The notes: generated by a model from the sequence alone, not told the origin. DNA of 64,000 nucleotides from Faecalimonas umbilicata (GCF_004346095.1 NZ_SLZV01000013.1:16012-80011), one strand, 5' to 3'; shown: positions 26,814 to 35,930, numbered from the stretch's first letter. Translations and numbers: made by a program.

Positions 26814-27065
26814 ATCAAAAAGGGATATGATCCTCAACTGCATTGCTAAAGCGGCAAATAAAGTCAAAAAAATCAGGTGCATTACAAAACAGAATCAAAC
26901 CGTCTTGTAGTACACCTGCATTCCCAAAACATTTTTCTATATGAAACTGACTTTTTTTAATCGTTTATCAATGACATCCCCCGGAACCTTTCCTCCCATA
27001 CATCCCTCTCTCATGTATTGCACTGCATATTTTTAGTCCATTACAGGTATATTCATAACCGATAA

Positions 27066-27087
27066 CGTGTACTGTAAACTATACACG
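27066..27087 (+). promoter_or_regulatory. Operator-like inverted repeat before the XRE gene
   Basis: CGTGTA at 27066-27071 and TACACG at 27082-27087 form an inverted repeat that ends 12 bases before the start codon, overlapping the likely promoter; autoregulation is the simple reading. Confidence 0.55.
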
Positions 27088-27099
27088 AGGTGAATTGTA

Positions 27100-27450
27100 A
27101 TGGATAAAATAAGAGAAAATCTCGGAATTGTAGTCAGAGAAGCCCGTGAAAAGACCGGACTCACACAATCTGAATTGTCTGAAAAACTCGGTCTGGGTGA
27201 TAAAACCATTTTAAACATAGAAAACTTCCGTGGAAATCCAAAATTTGACAGCCTATATCCTCTTGTCAATTTTCTCAAAATTCCCGGAGATAAGTTATTC
27301 TACCCGGAACTGAAGGATGACGAACCAAACAAGCACCAACTGCTTTTGGAAATTCAATCCTGCAATGACCGGGAAGCTGCTGAACTTCTTCGAGTTACCC
27401 GCTATATGCTGGAACTACTCCGCAAACGCAATTCCGATTCAGAGCAATAA
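27100..27450 (+). CDS. XRE-family regulator of the integrative element
   Basis: 116 residues. The helix-turn-helix is TGLTQSELSEKLGLGDKTILNIE; the C-terminal half (LLEIQSCNDREAAELLRVTRYMLELLRKR) is helical and probably dimerises. It is divergent from the small sigma factor, the same layout as orf7/orf9 of Tn916-like elements where the XRE protein represses transfer genes. Ribosome binding site GAGGTG. Confidence 0.85.
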   Translation: MDKIRENLGIVVREAREKTGLTQSELSEKLGLGDKTILNIENFRGNPKFDSLYPLVNFLKIPGDKLFYPELKDDEPNKHQLLLEIQSCNDREAAELLRVTRYMLELLRKRNSDSEQ

Positions 27451-27487
27451 TCAGCCGAAGATTCCTTTTGGCTGACTATTGCTCTTT
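27438..27487 (+). terminator. Terminator after the XRE gene
   Basis: AGAGCAATA-A-TCAGCC pairs with GGCTGA-C-TATTGCTCT with one mismatch and a T-rich end; it overlaps the last codons. Confidence 0.8.
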
Positions 27488-27566
27488 CTGCTATAAAAAG
27501 ATTTTATAAAAGAAATGGGTAAAAACTTGGTAAGAAACTGGTAAGCATTTGGTACGTTTTGCGCAT

Positions 27567-27607
27567 AAAGAAACGGTACTGATCACTTTAACCAGTACCG
27601 CTTCTCT
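27567..27607 (-). terminator. Terminator at the end of the first winged-helix gene
   Basis: GAAGCGGTACTG pairs with CAGTACCGTTTC and is followed by TTTA. An almost identical hairpin ends the third paralogue upstream region at 35891-35927. Confidence 0.75.
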
Positions 27608-27914
27608 CATTCATTCCATGACTGAATTTATACCCCACACCCCAAACGTTCTCGATATAAGGTGTGCCTTTGGGATTCTCTCCCAGCTTCTTTCGTAATT
27701 GTTTCATCTGACAGGTTACTGCATTATCCACATCAACCGGTACTTCCTCACACCAGATTGATTGATAAATCTGCTCTTTCGTATATACCCATCCCGGATG
27801 CTCTGCAAGAAGAGCAAGAATGTCAAATTCTTTTCTTCGCAACGCGATCTGCCGGGAAGCGATCTGAACCTTCCGGCATTTCAAATCAATAACCAACGAT
27901 CCGAAAATGAAAAT
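27588..27914 (-). CDS. Receiver-less winged-helix regulator, copy 1, probable AUU start
   Basis: 108 residues if started at ATT 27914. It is only the OmpR/PhoB output domain: FGSLVIDLKCRKVQIASRQI (N-terminal sheet), LRRKEFDILALLAEHPGWVYTKEQIYQSIW, VDNAVTCQMKQLRKKLG and PYIENVWGVGYKF. No ATG, GTG or TTG lies in frame with a ribosome binding site. GAGGGTGAT is 4 bases before the ATT, and the paralogues at 30677-30985 and 35931-36236 keep both the G-rich box and the ATT. Function unknown; it would bind DNA without a phosphorylation domain. Confidence 0.65.
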   Translation of the reverse strand: MFIFGSLVIDLKCRKVQIASRQIALRRKEFDILALLAEHPGWVYTKEQIYQSIWCEEVPVDVDNAVTCQMKQLRKKLGENPKGTPYIENVWGVGYKFSHGMNERSGTG

Positions 27915-27950
27915 AGTATCACCCTCTTTACATCAAGCCTTATTTCCTGC

Positions 27951-28706
27951 CTATACATACTTTGTTATAACGTGTTGATCAACCACTTTCTTCCCCAAAA
28001 GTGTAATTGCCTTTTGTGGGCATTTACTAATACACCGATAGCACATCGTACACCGATTCCCTGCAACTGCCTTTCCGTCAAGCAGCGAAAGATTCTGCGT
28101 CGGACAGTTTTGAGCACATATCCCACAACCATTACAGTTCTCATGAATATTCAGCTTTTTAGTATATGCTCTTGTTTTATGATAGAACCAAAGCCTTTGT
28201 CCAAACAATCCAATCACATGTGCCAGAAAAGACAGCCCCTCTTTCGGATATATCTGCCTTTTTATATCTGAAGCGACTTTTTCAATCTTTTCGGTCGCCT
28301 TTTCCACAAGCTGTTGATTCTCTTCAAAAGATTTTTTCAATAGCGGACTATCACATACGGAGTCCGGCATTTTCACATGTACTCCACCTAAGATTACTGC
28401 TCCTTTCTTTTCCAGCAATCTTGCGGCACATCCGGCACCATCTCCACTAAAGGCTCCCATTGTAGCTAAACAAAGAACCTGCTTCCCTTTCCATATTTCA
28501 CCATTCTTCTCTATAAATGTCCGAACGAAATACGGTATATTGGAAAATTGTACCGGATAACCAAAGATAATCGTGTCATTCTCTTCCAGTTTTTTAGCTG
28601 CCGATGGATTTTCTAAAGAAACTGTTTCAGTTTCTCCTAAAAGTGAAGATAACAATTTCACACAATATTCTGTATTTCTGGTTCCACTAAAATAAATCCC
28701 TAACAC
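27951..28706 (-). CDS. EFR1-type flavodoxin / 2[4Fe-4S] ferredoxin fusion
   Basis: 251 residues from the GTG at 28706, set by GAGGTG and overlapping the TetR stop codon. Residues 1-150 are flavodoxin-like (GIYFSGTRNTEYCVKLL phosphate loop; TIIFGYPVQFSNIPYFVRTFI). Residues about 190-235 hold two cluster motifs, CNGCGICAQNCP and CTMCYRCISKCP. It should pass single electrons in the cytoplasm; the partner is unknown. It is coded with and probably repressed by the TetR protein in front. Confidence 0.9.
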   Translation of the reverse strand: MLGIYFSGTRNTEYCVKLLSSLLGETETVSLENPSAAKKLEENDTIIFGYPVQFSNIPYFVRTFIEKNGEIWKGKQVLCLATMGAFSGDGAGCAARLLEKKGAVILGGVHVKMPDSVCDSPLLKKSFEENQQLVEKATEKIEKVASDIKRQIYPKEGLSFLAHVIGLFGQRLWFYHKTRAYTKKLNIHENCNGCGICAQNCPTQNLSLLDGKAVAGNRCTMCYRCISKCPQKAITLLGKKVVDQHVITKYV

Positions 28707-29305
28707 GATGTCACCTCGTTTCCTACTGGAAATGTGCAAATCAGATCTTCTATTTTCTCTTCCCAGTCTGAGGCATATCTTACATTTTGAAGCGTTGCCA
28801 AAGAGGTAAGTCCATGAATATAAGCGAATAATGCAATGATATAGTCTTGTTTCTTTTCTTCTGAAAGTTCCAATGGAGCCAGCAGTTTCATTACCTGTTC
28901 TCTATATATCGAAAATGGCTTATAGTCCTCGTCACTTTCCCCTTGATTATCTAAATTGATCTGCATTTTACCTTTCGTAAATAAAAAGGAAAAATAGTGG
29001 GGATTCTGAAGAAAAAATAAAACGTATGCCTTTCCAAATTCCATGAGAAACTCTGGTTTTCCCGAATGCTTCGCAATCACATCCTGCAATCGTTCCGTAA
29101 ACTGATCTGTAATATAACTCTGCATTGCCAGAATCAAATCATCTTTGTTCTTGAAATGACTGTATGGCGCAGCATGGCTCACATTACATTCCTGCGCTAC
29201 CTTTCGTAATGAAAGTTGCTGCATACCATATTCTTCTACTAATTCAATCCCCTTCTCTATCAGTTCAATTCTCAAATTTTTATGATGATAGGCTGTATGT
29301 TTCAT
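28700..29305 (-). CDS. TetR-family repressor
   Basis: 201 residues. The N-terminal helix-turn-helix reads EYGMQQLSLRKVAQECNVSHAAPYSHFKNKDDL; the rest is the helical ligand/dimer domain. It starts just after a promoter that carries a TTTACA-C-TGTAAA palindrome and overlaps the flavodoxin/ferredoxin gene, so the two are one autoregulated operon. Confidence 0.9.
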   Translation of the reverse strand: MKHTAYHHKNLRIELIEKGIELVEEYGMQQLSLRKVAQECNVSHAAPYSHFKNKDDLILAMQSYITDQFTERLQDVIAKHSGKPEFLMEFGKAYVLFFLQNPHYFSFLFTKGKMQINLDNQGESDEDYKPFSIYREQVMKLLAPLELSEEKKQDYIIALFAYIHGLTSLATLQNVRYASDWEEKIEDLICTFPVGNEVTSC

Positions 29306-29320
29306 ATTCCACCTCCGAAC

Positions 29321-29363
29321 TTTACACTGTAAACATTATACTTCTTAATCTTTACACCGTCAA
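29321..29363 (-). promoter_or_regulatory. Promoter and TetR-type operator
   Basis: TTGACG (29358-29363), 17 bases, TATAAT (29335-29340). The palindrome TTTACACTGTAAA (29321-29333) lies just after the -10, and a second related half-site GTGTAAAG lies next to the -35. Confidence 0.85.
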
Positions 29364-29388
29364 GTTTCGTAGATAATATTCTTATGAA

Positions 29389-30015
29389 TTATTTCAACCG
29401 TTCGATACAACCGTTTTTAATATTTTCTATATTTCTGGCAATCTTTTCTTCTGTCCAATCCCACCACTTGATCTTTAACAATTCTTCGATCACTTTTTCA
29501 TCAAATCGCTTTCGGATCGGCTTTGCCGGAACTCCTCCAACAATCGTATATGGCGGCACATCTTTTGTAACAACTGCTCTTGTTCCTATAATTGCTCCAT
29601 CTCCAATGGTAACGCCTGATAATATGACCGCTTCATAGCCAATCCAAACATCATTTCCAATTACAATGTCCCCTCTATTGTCCCATGCATCTGTAACTTT
29701 TTCCTTTTCAAGATTCCATTCCTCAAAAAATAACGGAAATGGATATGTAGATAACGAATCAAGCGCGTGGTTTGCACTATTAAAAAGAAACTTTGTGCCA
29801 CAAGCAATAGAGCAAAATTTCCCTATTTTCAGTTTGTCACCATTGATCGGATATTGATAAAGCACATTATTTGTTTCAAACTCTTTCGGATCATGGATCG
29901 TATCATGGTACATCGTATAATCTCCTACGATAATATTCGGATTTGAAATTACATTTTTCAGATAAACTGTTTTTTTATCTCCACTTCTCGGATATATTTT
30001 TCTCACATCAGCCAT
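29389..30015 (-). CDS. Vat/CatB-like xenobiotic acetyltransferase
   Basis: 208 residues with left-handed beta-helix hexapeptide repeats: [25 protein letters not shown] (catalytic His in SANH), [38 protein letters not shown], then [25 protein letters not shown]. The order and the NSANH, WIG and KWWDW blocks match streptogramin A (Vat) and CatB-type chloramphenicol acetyltransferases, which inactivate the drug with acetyl-CoA. Sequence alone does not tell which substrate, or whether it gives resistance. Confidence 0.85.
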   Translation of the reverse strand: MADVRKIYPRSGDKKTVYLKNVISNPNIIVGDYTMYHDTIHDPKEFETNNVLYQYPINGDKLKIGKFCSIACGTKFLFNSANHALDSLSTYPFPLFFEEWNLEKEKVTDAWDNRGDIVIGNDVWIGYEAVILSGVTIGDGAIIGTRAVVTKDVPPYTIVGGVPAKPIRKRFDEKVIEELLKIKWWDWTEEKIARNIENIKNGCIERLK

Positions 30016-30144
30016 TTTATCAGTCCTCCTGCACTTTCTATATTTACACTCTCATTTTATGCTCATCTGTAAACCGACTCAATACACCAAACATTGCAGA
30101 CCCAAATAATAGAAAAGAGAGCCACAAAATGCAGCTCTCCACAA

Positions 30145-30408
30145 TTACTTCTGATAAATGATTTTTCTAATAGCATATACAGAAAGGTGATAACGTTCTG
30201 CAAGTGATGCAACTGTTTCTCCATCCCGGAATTCGGAAACAATTCTTTCATTCCGTTTACAAATTTCCGCCCTATAACCTGACAGTTCGCCCCATGCCCT
30301 ACGTTGTTCATTCTTTGCCGGAACATAAAGATATTCCGCCTGTATATACTTTTGCAATTCTTCCACTAATGCACTTGGAAGAACCGTGTTAGCATTCACA
30401 TATTTCAT
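30145..30408 (-). CDS. CD3324-family small DNA-binding-like protein
   Basis: 87 residues: KYVNANTVLPSALVEELQKYI, GEYLYVP-like AEYLYVPAK, then a helix-turn-helix DGETVASLAERYHLSVYAIRKII. The family is widespread in clostridia and of unknown role. AAGGAGG precedes the start. A leader with mutually exclusive hairpins lies directly upstream. Confidence 0.85.
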   Translation of the reverse strand: MKYVNANTVLPSALVEELQKYIQAEYLYVPAKNEQRRAWGELSGYRAEICKRNERIVSEFRDGETVASLAERYHLSVYAIRKIIYQK

Positions 30409-30429
30409 AACAGCTTTCCTCCTTATAGT

Positions 30430-30515
30430 ACTCTAAGCAGCAAAGCCAGAAATATAAGATCAGCGACGCTTCTCTACTCCACGCAATGGTCGCTTTTCAA
30501 CTGGCTTTGCGTGGA
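30430..30515 (-). promoter_or_regulatory. Leader RNA with two competing structures before the CD3324 gene
   Basis: On the minus strand CTCCACGCAA can pair with TTGCGTGGAG, or the overlapping GCAAAGCCAG can pair with CTGGCTTTGC while AGCGAC pairs with GTCGCT inside it. The two folds share the GCAA bases and so exclude each other or form a pseudoknot. This is typical of an attenuator or riboswitch; no known class fits. Confidence 0.45.
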
Positions 30516-30676
30516 GAACAGCATCATTTTTTCTTTTCTTACTTTGGCACATCCTCATCACCAACTTTCCTTCTTGTTCTTCTATACTACTGTCATTCCA
30601 AAATACAGTCAATAAGCATCAACGAAAAAGCAGAACCCAAAACAATACAGTATTGTTTTTTATACAGTTTCTTCTC

Positions 30677-30985
30677 TTACTTCATCCCATGACTGAATTT
30701 ATATCCCACACCCCAGACTGTCTCGATATAAGGTGTGCCTTTGGGATTCTCTCCCAGCTTCTTCCGTAATTGTTTCATCTGACAGGTCACTGCATTATCC
30801 ACATCAACCGGTACTTCCTCACACCAGATTGATCGATAAATCTGTTCTTTCGTATATACCCATCCCGGATGCTCTGCCAGAAGAACAAGAATGTCAAATT
30901 CTTTTCTTCGCAACGCGATCTGCCGGGAAGCGATCTGAACCTTCCGGCATTTTAAATCAATGACTAACGATCCGAAAATGAAAAT
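30677..30985 (-). CDS. Receiver-less winged-helix regulator, copy 2, probable AUU start
   Basis: 102 residues from ATT 30985, preceded by GGCGGGTGAT. It is nearly identical to copy 1 (27588-27914) in protein and DNA from the GGGTGAT box onward, but the DNA before that box is unrelated, which supports the start. A palindrome, AACAATACAGTATTGTT, lies just after the gene (about 30640-30658). It follows the immunity-type ABC operon. Confidence 0.65.
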   Translation of the reverse strand: MFIFGSLVIDLKCRKVQIASRQIALRRKEFDILVLLAEHPGWVYTKEQIYRSIWCEEVPVDVDNAVTCQMKQLRKKLGENPKGTPYIETVWGVGYKFSHGMK

Positions 30986-31050
30986 GGTATCACCCGCCTC
31001 TAGACTCTCCCCACTTAAAAGTTTTCTACATTCTAATGGTTAAAAGATTT

Positions 31051-31518
31051 TTATTTTACACTTATTTCTACATTTCCCGTAAAGTTTTCACATTCAATCC
31101 CAATGTAATTTCCGCCATCCGGAAGCGTAAAAGTATCCTTATATTTCCCAGTCGTTTCAATTAAAGTTACTGGTTCTTCTGCACCTGAACTCCAAAATAC
31201 CTTTGCTGTCCCTTCATCTACTTCCAAATTACATGTAATCGAAATTTCTTTTCCTGCTTCCCGTTTTATTGAAGTACCTCCAAACAAATATTCTGTATCA
31301 GAAAAACCTTTATAATCTGCCTGATAACTTCCCGTATAATCATCGATCCCTTTTTCTTTCTTCCCTTGCAAAGACAAGTTTCCGGTCAATTCTGACGATC
31401 CGACAGATTGAACAATATTATTATAATGATCGAGGACTTCATCTTTTGTACATCCGGAAAGTGTGCAAACTCCCAAAAGGGATAACGTTAATAAAACAAG
31501 ACCTTTCTTCACTGACAT
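31051..31518 (-). CDS. Lipoprotein linked to the immunity-type ABC transporter, copy 1
   Basis: 155 residues from the ATG at 31518 after GGGTGG. A lipoprotein signal ends LSGC; the mature part begins TKDEVLDHYNNIVQSVGS and is beta-rich (GSYQADYKGFSDTEYLFGGT, GGNYIGIECENFTGNVEI). It should sit on the outer face of the membrane. It is the last gene of the transporter operon, 2 bases after the permease, like the small immunity lipoproteins beside LanFEG transporters. Its paralogue is at 60147-60599. Confidence 0.8.
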   Translation of the reverse strand: MSVKKGLVLLTLSLLGVCTLSGCTKDEVLDHYNNIVQSVGSSELTGNLSLQGKKEKGIDDYTGSYQADYKGFSDTEYLFGGTSIKREAGKEISITCNLEVDEGTAKVFWSSGAEEPVTLIETTGKYKDTFTLPDGGNYIGIECENFTGNVEISVK

Positions 31519-31520
31519 TA

Positions 31521-32300
31521 TTACCACCCTTTCTTTGGTGCAGCTTTTTTCGCCTTTTTCTTTACTTGCTTCGGCTCTTTTTCTTTCATACATAAAATCA
31601 ATACTGCGGAAATTGCAACAACAATAACAAGACTGACCATACAAGTTACCGTATTCCAACGAACTGCTGCATCATAACTGCGATAGTGAATCATTCCAAG
31701 ACTCGCTGTAATCGGGTAGATATTTGCTAATGTCATATTTCCTGCCGCGAACATTCCGCCATATCCATAAACAAAAGCAACAATAACACCGATTAAAAAG
31801 CTGCTCGACTTTCGGGATGTGATAATAATAATCGGCAAAACCGCAAGATACAAAAAGAAATTTACTGCAGTAATTTGCAGAACAGCCTGTAATATCAAGG
31901 AAAAATGAAAGCCCGGAAATCCGACAATCAATTCTGCAATTACCGTAAACAGACTACATATCAAACCGAACACGATAGACAGCACACCGCATACAATTAG
32001 TTTTCCCGTCAGAAGACGCTTAAAGGAAACCGGTACGGTCAGAATATTTTTCAATGTATCATCCGTTTGCTCACGGGAAATCATGTATCCGGCAATCAAG
32101 CTAATACACATTGGAAAGATCATGGACATATTGTTTTTAATCACCTGCTCTGTTAAATATGCGAAATCCCATACAGAACCATCATTTGCCATAGAGGTAA
32201 ACAACGTCAATAAAACAGATAACAACATAAGCGCAACGCCCGCCCATAGAATGTGATACCTTTTCAGTTTATAAAATTCTGTTTTTATGATACGAACCAT
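31521..32300 (-). CDS. ABC-2 type permease of lantibiotic-immunity type (MutG-like), copy 1
   Basis: 259 residues and six membrane segments, starting TEFYKLKRYHILWAGVALML and containing SREQTDDTLKNILTVPVSFKRLL, the pattern of LanE/LanG permeases that export lantibiotics from the membrane. It ends in a lysine-rich tail. Two bases separate it from both neighbours. No lantibiotic precursor or synthesis gene is in the window, so it more likely protects against peptides made by others. Confidence 0.88.
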   Translation of the reverse strand: MVRIIKTEFYKLKRYHILWAGVALMLLSVLLTLFTSMANDGSVWDFAYLTEQVIKNNMSMIFPMCISLIAGYMISREQTDDTLKNILTVPVSFKRLLTGKLIVCGVLSIVFGLICSLFTVIAELIVGFPGFHFSLILQAVLQITAVNFFLYLAVLPIIIITSRKSSSFLIGVIVAFVYGYGGMFAAGNMTLANIYPITASLGMIHYRSYDAAVRWNTVTCMVSLVIVVAISAVLILCMKEKEPKQVKKKAKKAAPKKGW

Positions 32301-32302
32301 GC

Positions 32303-33088
32303 TTATTCACCCCTTTGCTTATATAATCTGTCAATCACGAAGAAAGACAATACTGCCATGATTCCAAGAATAATCACTACCTGAAAGGTTGATGGAATCA
32401 AACCTGTCATCTGTTCCAAGTCCATTTTAATTCCATGCTCTGCCATATCTCCGGCGCTCCAAAATGTAGTTAATGGAGTCGGTAAGATCCACAAAATTGT
32501 TTTCGGCAACGCATCAAATAATGCAGTAGCACTCATATTCAGCACACTGTAAAACACACACAATAAAATAGAAAAAACATAAGTTTTACTGAAAAAGACA
32601 ACTAAAACAATCAGTGGCAGTGTACCAGCAGTAATAAAAATTCCTGTTTCAACTGCTAAAAACAACTTATATCCAATTCCATACACTTCTAACGTGCCAA
32701 GTCCACATAAAATCGTTACAATCGTAGACGCTACACAAAAAATGATACCAAAGAAAAATAATACAAGTATTTTTGCAAGAACCATTTGTGTACTGGTAAC
32801 TGGAATGGTACGCAGATTTTTAAATGTATCATTATCGCGTTCCATAAAAAATAACATTGCCGCAATCACACCAATCAAACAAGGTAGCAAAAACTGAATA
32901 CCATATCCAAGCACCATATTAAACAATCCGTCAAATGCGTCTGCTTTATCCACATATCGTTCCATCATAGACGGAGTTGTCATTAAATATGTCAATGGGA
33001 TCGGGAAAAGAAAGGCTGCTAATATCACCAGCGGAATAAACTTTTTCCGCTTCAGCTTTAAAAATTCACATTTCACTAGTTTAAGCAA
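32303..33088 (-). CDS. ABC-2 type permease of lantibiotic-immunity type (MutE-like), copy 1
   Basis: 261 residues from a TTG start at 33088; GGAGGCGAGGGAA sits just before it and inside the end of the ATPase gene. Six membrane segments, CEFLKLKRKKFIPLVILAAF at the start and MERDNDTFKNLRTIPVTSTQM in the first loop. It should pair with the other permease to make the channel. The copy at 61385 has the same TTG start. Confidence 0.88.
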   Translation of the reverse strand: MLKLVKCEFLKLKRKKFIPLVILAAFLFPIPLTYLMTTPSMMERYVDKADAFDGLFNMVLGYGIQFLLPCLIGVIAAMLFFMERDNDTFKNLRTIPVTSTQMVLAKILVLFFFGIIFCVASTIVTILCGLGTLEVYGIGYKLFLAVETGIFITAGTLPLIVLVVFFSKTYVFSILLCVFYSVLNMSATALFDALPKTILWILPTPLTTFWSAGDMAEHGIKMDLEQMTGLIPSTFQVVIILGIMAVLSFFVIDRLYKQRGE

Positions 33089-34004
33089 TTCCCTCGCCTC
33101 CCGTCACACGCTTGAAGTAATCTTCAAGACTTTCTTCACAAGTATGCGCTTCTGATACCTCCAGTCCATTTTCTACAAACGCTGTCACAACTTTTCCTAC
33201 CGGCAAATCAAGATTATGCAGTCTTAAATTATGATCATCCTGAATTGAGAATTGATTTTCATGGAACTTATGTTCCAAAATTCTTGCCGCTTGTGCGGTA
33301 TCAGAAATAGTAAAGCGGATATGCTTACTACTTTTTTGCTCTAATTCTGCAAGACTCTCCTCTTCCAGCAAGATCCCATGATCAATAATTCCAATATCAT
33401 CCGCCAGCAATGCGATTTCCGAAAGAATATGGCTTGAGATCAAGATTGTTTTTCCTCTCAGATCACAAAGTTCACGAATAAAAGAACGTACTTCTGCAAT
33501 TCCAATCGGATCAAGTCCGTTGATCGGTTCATCCAAAATCAATAATTCCGGATCGTGCATAACTGCAAGTGCGATTGCCAAACGTTGCTTCATTCCCAGA
33601 GAATATTGTGAAAACAATTTTTTATCTTTGTAAGGTAAGCCCACCAAATCCAAAGCATCCTGAATTGCATGATTGTTCGGAACTCCTCGAAGTGTAGCAA
33701 AAACACGCAAATTCTCAGTTGCGGTCAAGTTCGGATAAAATCCGGGAGATTCTATCAGACTGCCGATGCGTGGCAATAGCTTTTTTTCATTTCCTTGTAA
33801 AGATTTTCCCCATATTTTCACTTCGCCGGACGTTGGTTTTGTAAGTCCGAGCAGCATTTTCATAGTCGTTGTTTTCCCCGCTCCGTTTCTTCCAAGCAGC
33901 CCATAAATCCTTCCTTTCTGCACATGGATATTCAAGTCAGCCACGCTTTTTTGTGATCCATATTTCTTCGTAAGATTTTTTGTTTCAATAATGTACTTGT
34001 TCAT
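33081..34004 (-). CDS. ABC transporter ATPase of lantibiotic-immunity type, copy 1
   Basis: 307 residues from the ATG at 34004 after AGGAGG. Walker A GRNGAGKTT, Q-loop LIESPGFYPNLTATENL, signature YSLGMKQRLAIALA, Walker B LLILDEPINGLDPIG. The segment GLTKPTSGEVKIWGK and the C-terminal FKRVTGGEGIA are shared with the copy at 62163. It drives efflux through the two permeases. The response-regulator repeat array lies just before it. Confidence 0.92.
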   Translation of the reverse strand: MNKYIIETKNLTKKYGSQKSVADLNIHVQKGRIYGLLGRNGAGKTTTMKMLLGLTKPTSGEVKIWGKSLQGNEKKLLPRIGSLIESPGFYPNLTATENLRVFATLRGVPNNHAIQDALDLVGLPYKDKKLFSQYSLGMKQRLAIALAVMHDPELLILDEPINGLDPIGIAEVRSFIRELCDLRGKTILISSHILSEIALLADDIGIIDHGILLEEESLAELEQKSSKHIRFTISDTAQAARILEHKFHENQFSIQDDHNLRLHNLDLPVGKVVTAFVENGLEVSEAHTCEESLEDYFKRVTGGEGIA

Positions 34005-34029
34005 ATTCAAACCTCCTGTTCTGTGAAGT

Positions 34030-34084
34030 ATTCTATCACACCAATCTTGCATGAACCTTGCAAAGCTCTTGCATTAACCTTGCA
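34030..34084 (-). promoter_or_regulatory. Promoter with four 11-bp-period direct repeats, ABC operon copy 1
   Basis: CTTGCA on the plus strand starts at 34046, 34057, 34068 and 34079, exactly 11 bases apart (minus-strand unit TGCAAGGTTAA). A -10 TAGAAT lies at 34030-34035, and there is no good -35, so activation by the OmpR-type regulator at 35075 is likely. Confidence 0.8.
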
Positions 34085-34155
34085 TTTCGTTCTCTCTTTT
34101 ACACAATGATAACAATCCGTATAAAATAAAGGCTCCCGCCACAAAAGCGAGAGTC

Positions 34156-35070
34156 CTAAAGCAGCGGAAATGTAACAGTAAATGCTGTCCCTTTTCCTTC
34201 TTCACTTTCTACTGTTATCCTACCATTCATTTTCTCTACAAGCTGATATACGATGGATAATCCAAGTCCGCTTCCCTTTTCAGACCTTCCCTTATCACAC
34301 TTATAGAGTCGATCAAAAATATACTTCAGATCATCCTTCCCAATCCCAATACCATTATCTTCTAAAAGAATCTGTACCGTTCCACTCTGCTTTTGCATGA
34401 TTATTCCGATTCTGTCTGCCTGACTATGAGCAAGCACATTCTGAATCAAATTGTTTAATATCCGCATATAACTGTCTGCATCAAGTTTTACTCGGAATGG
34501 CTGTTCCGGAATATCAATATTATACTCTATCTGTTTATCTTCAAATACTGGTATCCAATCGATCAAAATATTTCTTGTCAGTTCTGCAACTTCAACTTCC
34601 TCGATTTCCATAGCAAATTCATCAGAGTTTAATTTAAACCAGTCAAAAAGCACATCAATATATTCTTTTAAATCATACGCTTTCCTTCGGGCAGTTTCCA
34701 TGTACTCATCACGGTCTTTCCCTGTAACAAGTCCTTTATGTGCTGCATCCAGATAACCAATCAGCGTCGTGAGAGGCGTTCTTACATCATGGGAAAGGCT
34801 GGTCATAAGCTGGCGATTTGTTTCTTCTGACTGTCTTACTTTAGAAAGTCTGTTTTCATAAGATACAATGATTTCATTCATTTCATAAGCAAGCGGAGCA
34901 ACTAACTCATTCGCTGCTGATAAAATTCGCCGGTTTCCATTTCCTTCTTTTACATCCTGCAATGCCTCTGTCATTTCCATAATCTGCTTTTTTACACGAC
35001 GAAGAATAAAGCAGACTGATAATATAGCTATGATAGATACTCCAACTAATAAACCAATCATCACCTGCAT
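34156..35070 (-). CDS. Sensor histidine kinase
   Basis: 304 residues. One N-terminal membrane segment (MIGLLVGVSIIAILSVCFIL), a HAMP-like linker, the phosphorylated His in SLSHDVRTPLTTLIGYLD, N box NLIQNVLAHS, G boxes EDNGIGIGKDD and GSGLGLSIVYQL. With almost no outside domain it is of the intramembrane-sensing type seen with peptide-antibiotic transporters. It follows its response regulator by 4 bases. Confidence 0.93.
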   Translation of the reverse strand: MQVMIGLLVGVSIIAILSVCFILRRVKKQIMEMTEALQDVKEGNGNRRILSAANELVAPLAYEMNEIIVSYENRLSKVRQSEETNRQLMTSLSHDVRTPLTTLIGYLDAAHKGLVTGKDRDEYMETARRKAYDLKEYIDVLFDWFKLNSDEFAMEIEEVEVAELTRNILIDWIPVFEDKQIEYNIDIPEQPFRVKLDADSYMRILNNLIQNVLAHSQADRIGIIMQKQSGTVQILLEDNGIGIGKDDLKYIFDRLYKCDKGRSEKGSGLGLSIVYQLVEKMNGRITVESEEGKGTAFTVTFPLL

Positions 35071-35074
35071 ATAC

Positions 35075-35764
35075 TCATACCTCCTTATTAAACCGGTATC
35101 CGATCCCCTTTATCGTCTGAATATATTTCGGTTTTCCCGGAGTTACCTCTAGTTTCTTCCGAAGCCGGCTGATAATTGCCATAATATTGCTGTCATCATA
35201 AACATACTCTTCTCCCCAAACAGATTCATAGATCTGCTGTTTCGTCAATATCTTGCCTTGATTTTTCGCGCAAAACAACAACAAATCAAACTCTTTAGGC
35301 GGAAGTTCAAATATTCCATTCTCCGTTGTAATACAACGGTTATCAATATCAATTTTCAGACCTTCAAAAGTAAGCTGCTGTATGTCTTCCTGCTGATTAA
35401 AACGTGTATAGCGGCGGATAAGAGACACAATCCTTGCAATCAATTCATCCATATCAAATGGTTTTGTCAGATAATCATCTGCACCTGCTCGTAATCCCTT
35501 TACTTTAGATGCACTGTCATTTTTCGCTGTAAACATCAAAATCGGCAAACTATATTCCTTTCGGATTTCTTCTAATGTTTCAAATCCGTCCATCCCCGGC
35601 ATCATCACATCTAAAATTACAAGCTGATACGTCTGTTCTTTTAACTGTTGAATTCCTTCTCTTCCTGAATTACAAATATCTGCTTCGATTTCCTCTGAAA
35701 GCACACTCCGTTTAATTAACGTACACAATTCTTTATCGTCATCTATGATTAAAATCTTATTCAT
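35075..35764 (-). CDS. OmpR/PhoB-type response regulator
   Basis: 229 residues. The receiver has DDD, phosphoacceptor Asp in LVILDVMMPGMDG and the lysine of LTKPFDMDEL; the winged helix ends NIMAIISRLRKKLEVTPGK and TIKGIGYRF. It probably binds the four-repeat array at 34046-34084 and turns on the ABC operon. Confidence 0.93.
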   Translation of the reverse strand: MNKILIIDDDKELCTLIKRSVLSEEIEADICNSGREGIQQLKEQTYQLVILDVMMPGMDGFETLEEIRKEYSLPILMFTAKNDSASKVKGLRAGADDYLTKPFDMDELIARIVSLIRRYTRFNQQEDIQQLTFEGLKIDIDNRCITTENGIFELPPKEFDLLLFCAKNQGKILTKQQIYESVWGEEYVYDDSNIMAIISRLRKKLEVTPGKPKYIQTIKGIGYRFNKEV

Positions 35765-35890
35765 AGCACAATTCCACTCCCAACTGTTCTTATATCAATC
35801 CACATTTCTATCATCGATCATTCTTTTTAGTAACATTATAGTCAGATATGCCCTCAATAACAAGTTTATCACAATCTTTATTTTTCAAAC

Positions 35891-35927
35891 TCAAAAGCGG
35901 TACTGCCCAATTCCCAGTACCGCTTTC
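35891..35927. terminator. Hairpin next to the third winged-helix gene
   Basis: AAAGCGGTACTG pairs with CAGTACCGCTTT. Same core as the hairpin at 27567-27607. Confidence 0.75.
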
Positions 35928-35930
35928 TCC

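Noticed and set aside
30638..30662. AAAACAATAC-A-GTATTGTTTT as a terminator
   Set aside because: The loop would be one base, so a hairpin of this form is impossible as drawn; a protein-binding palindrome is more likely.
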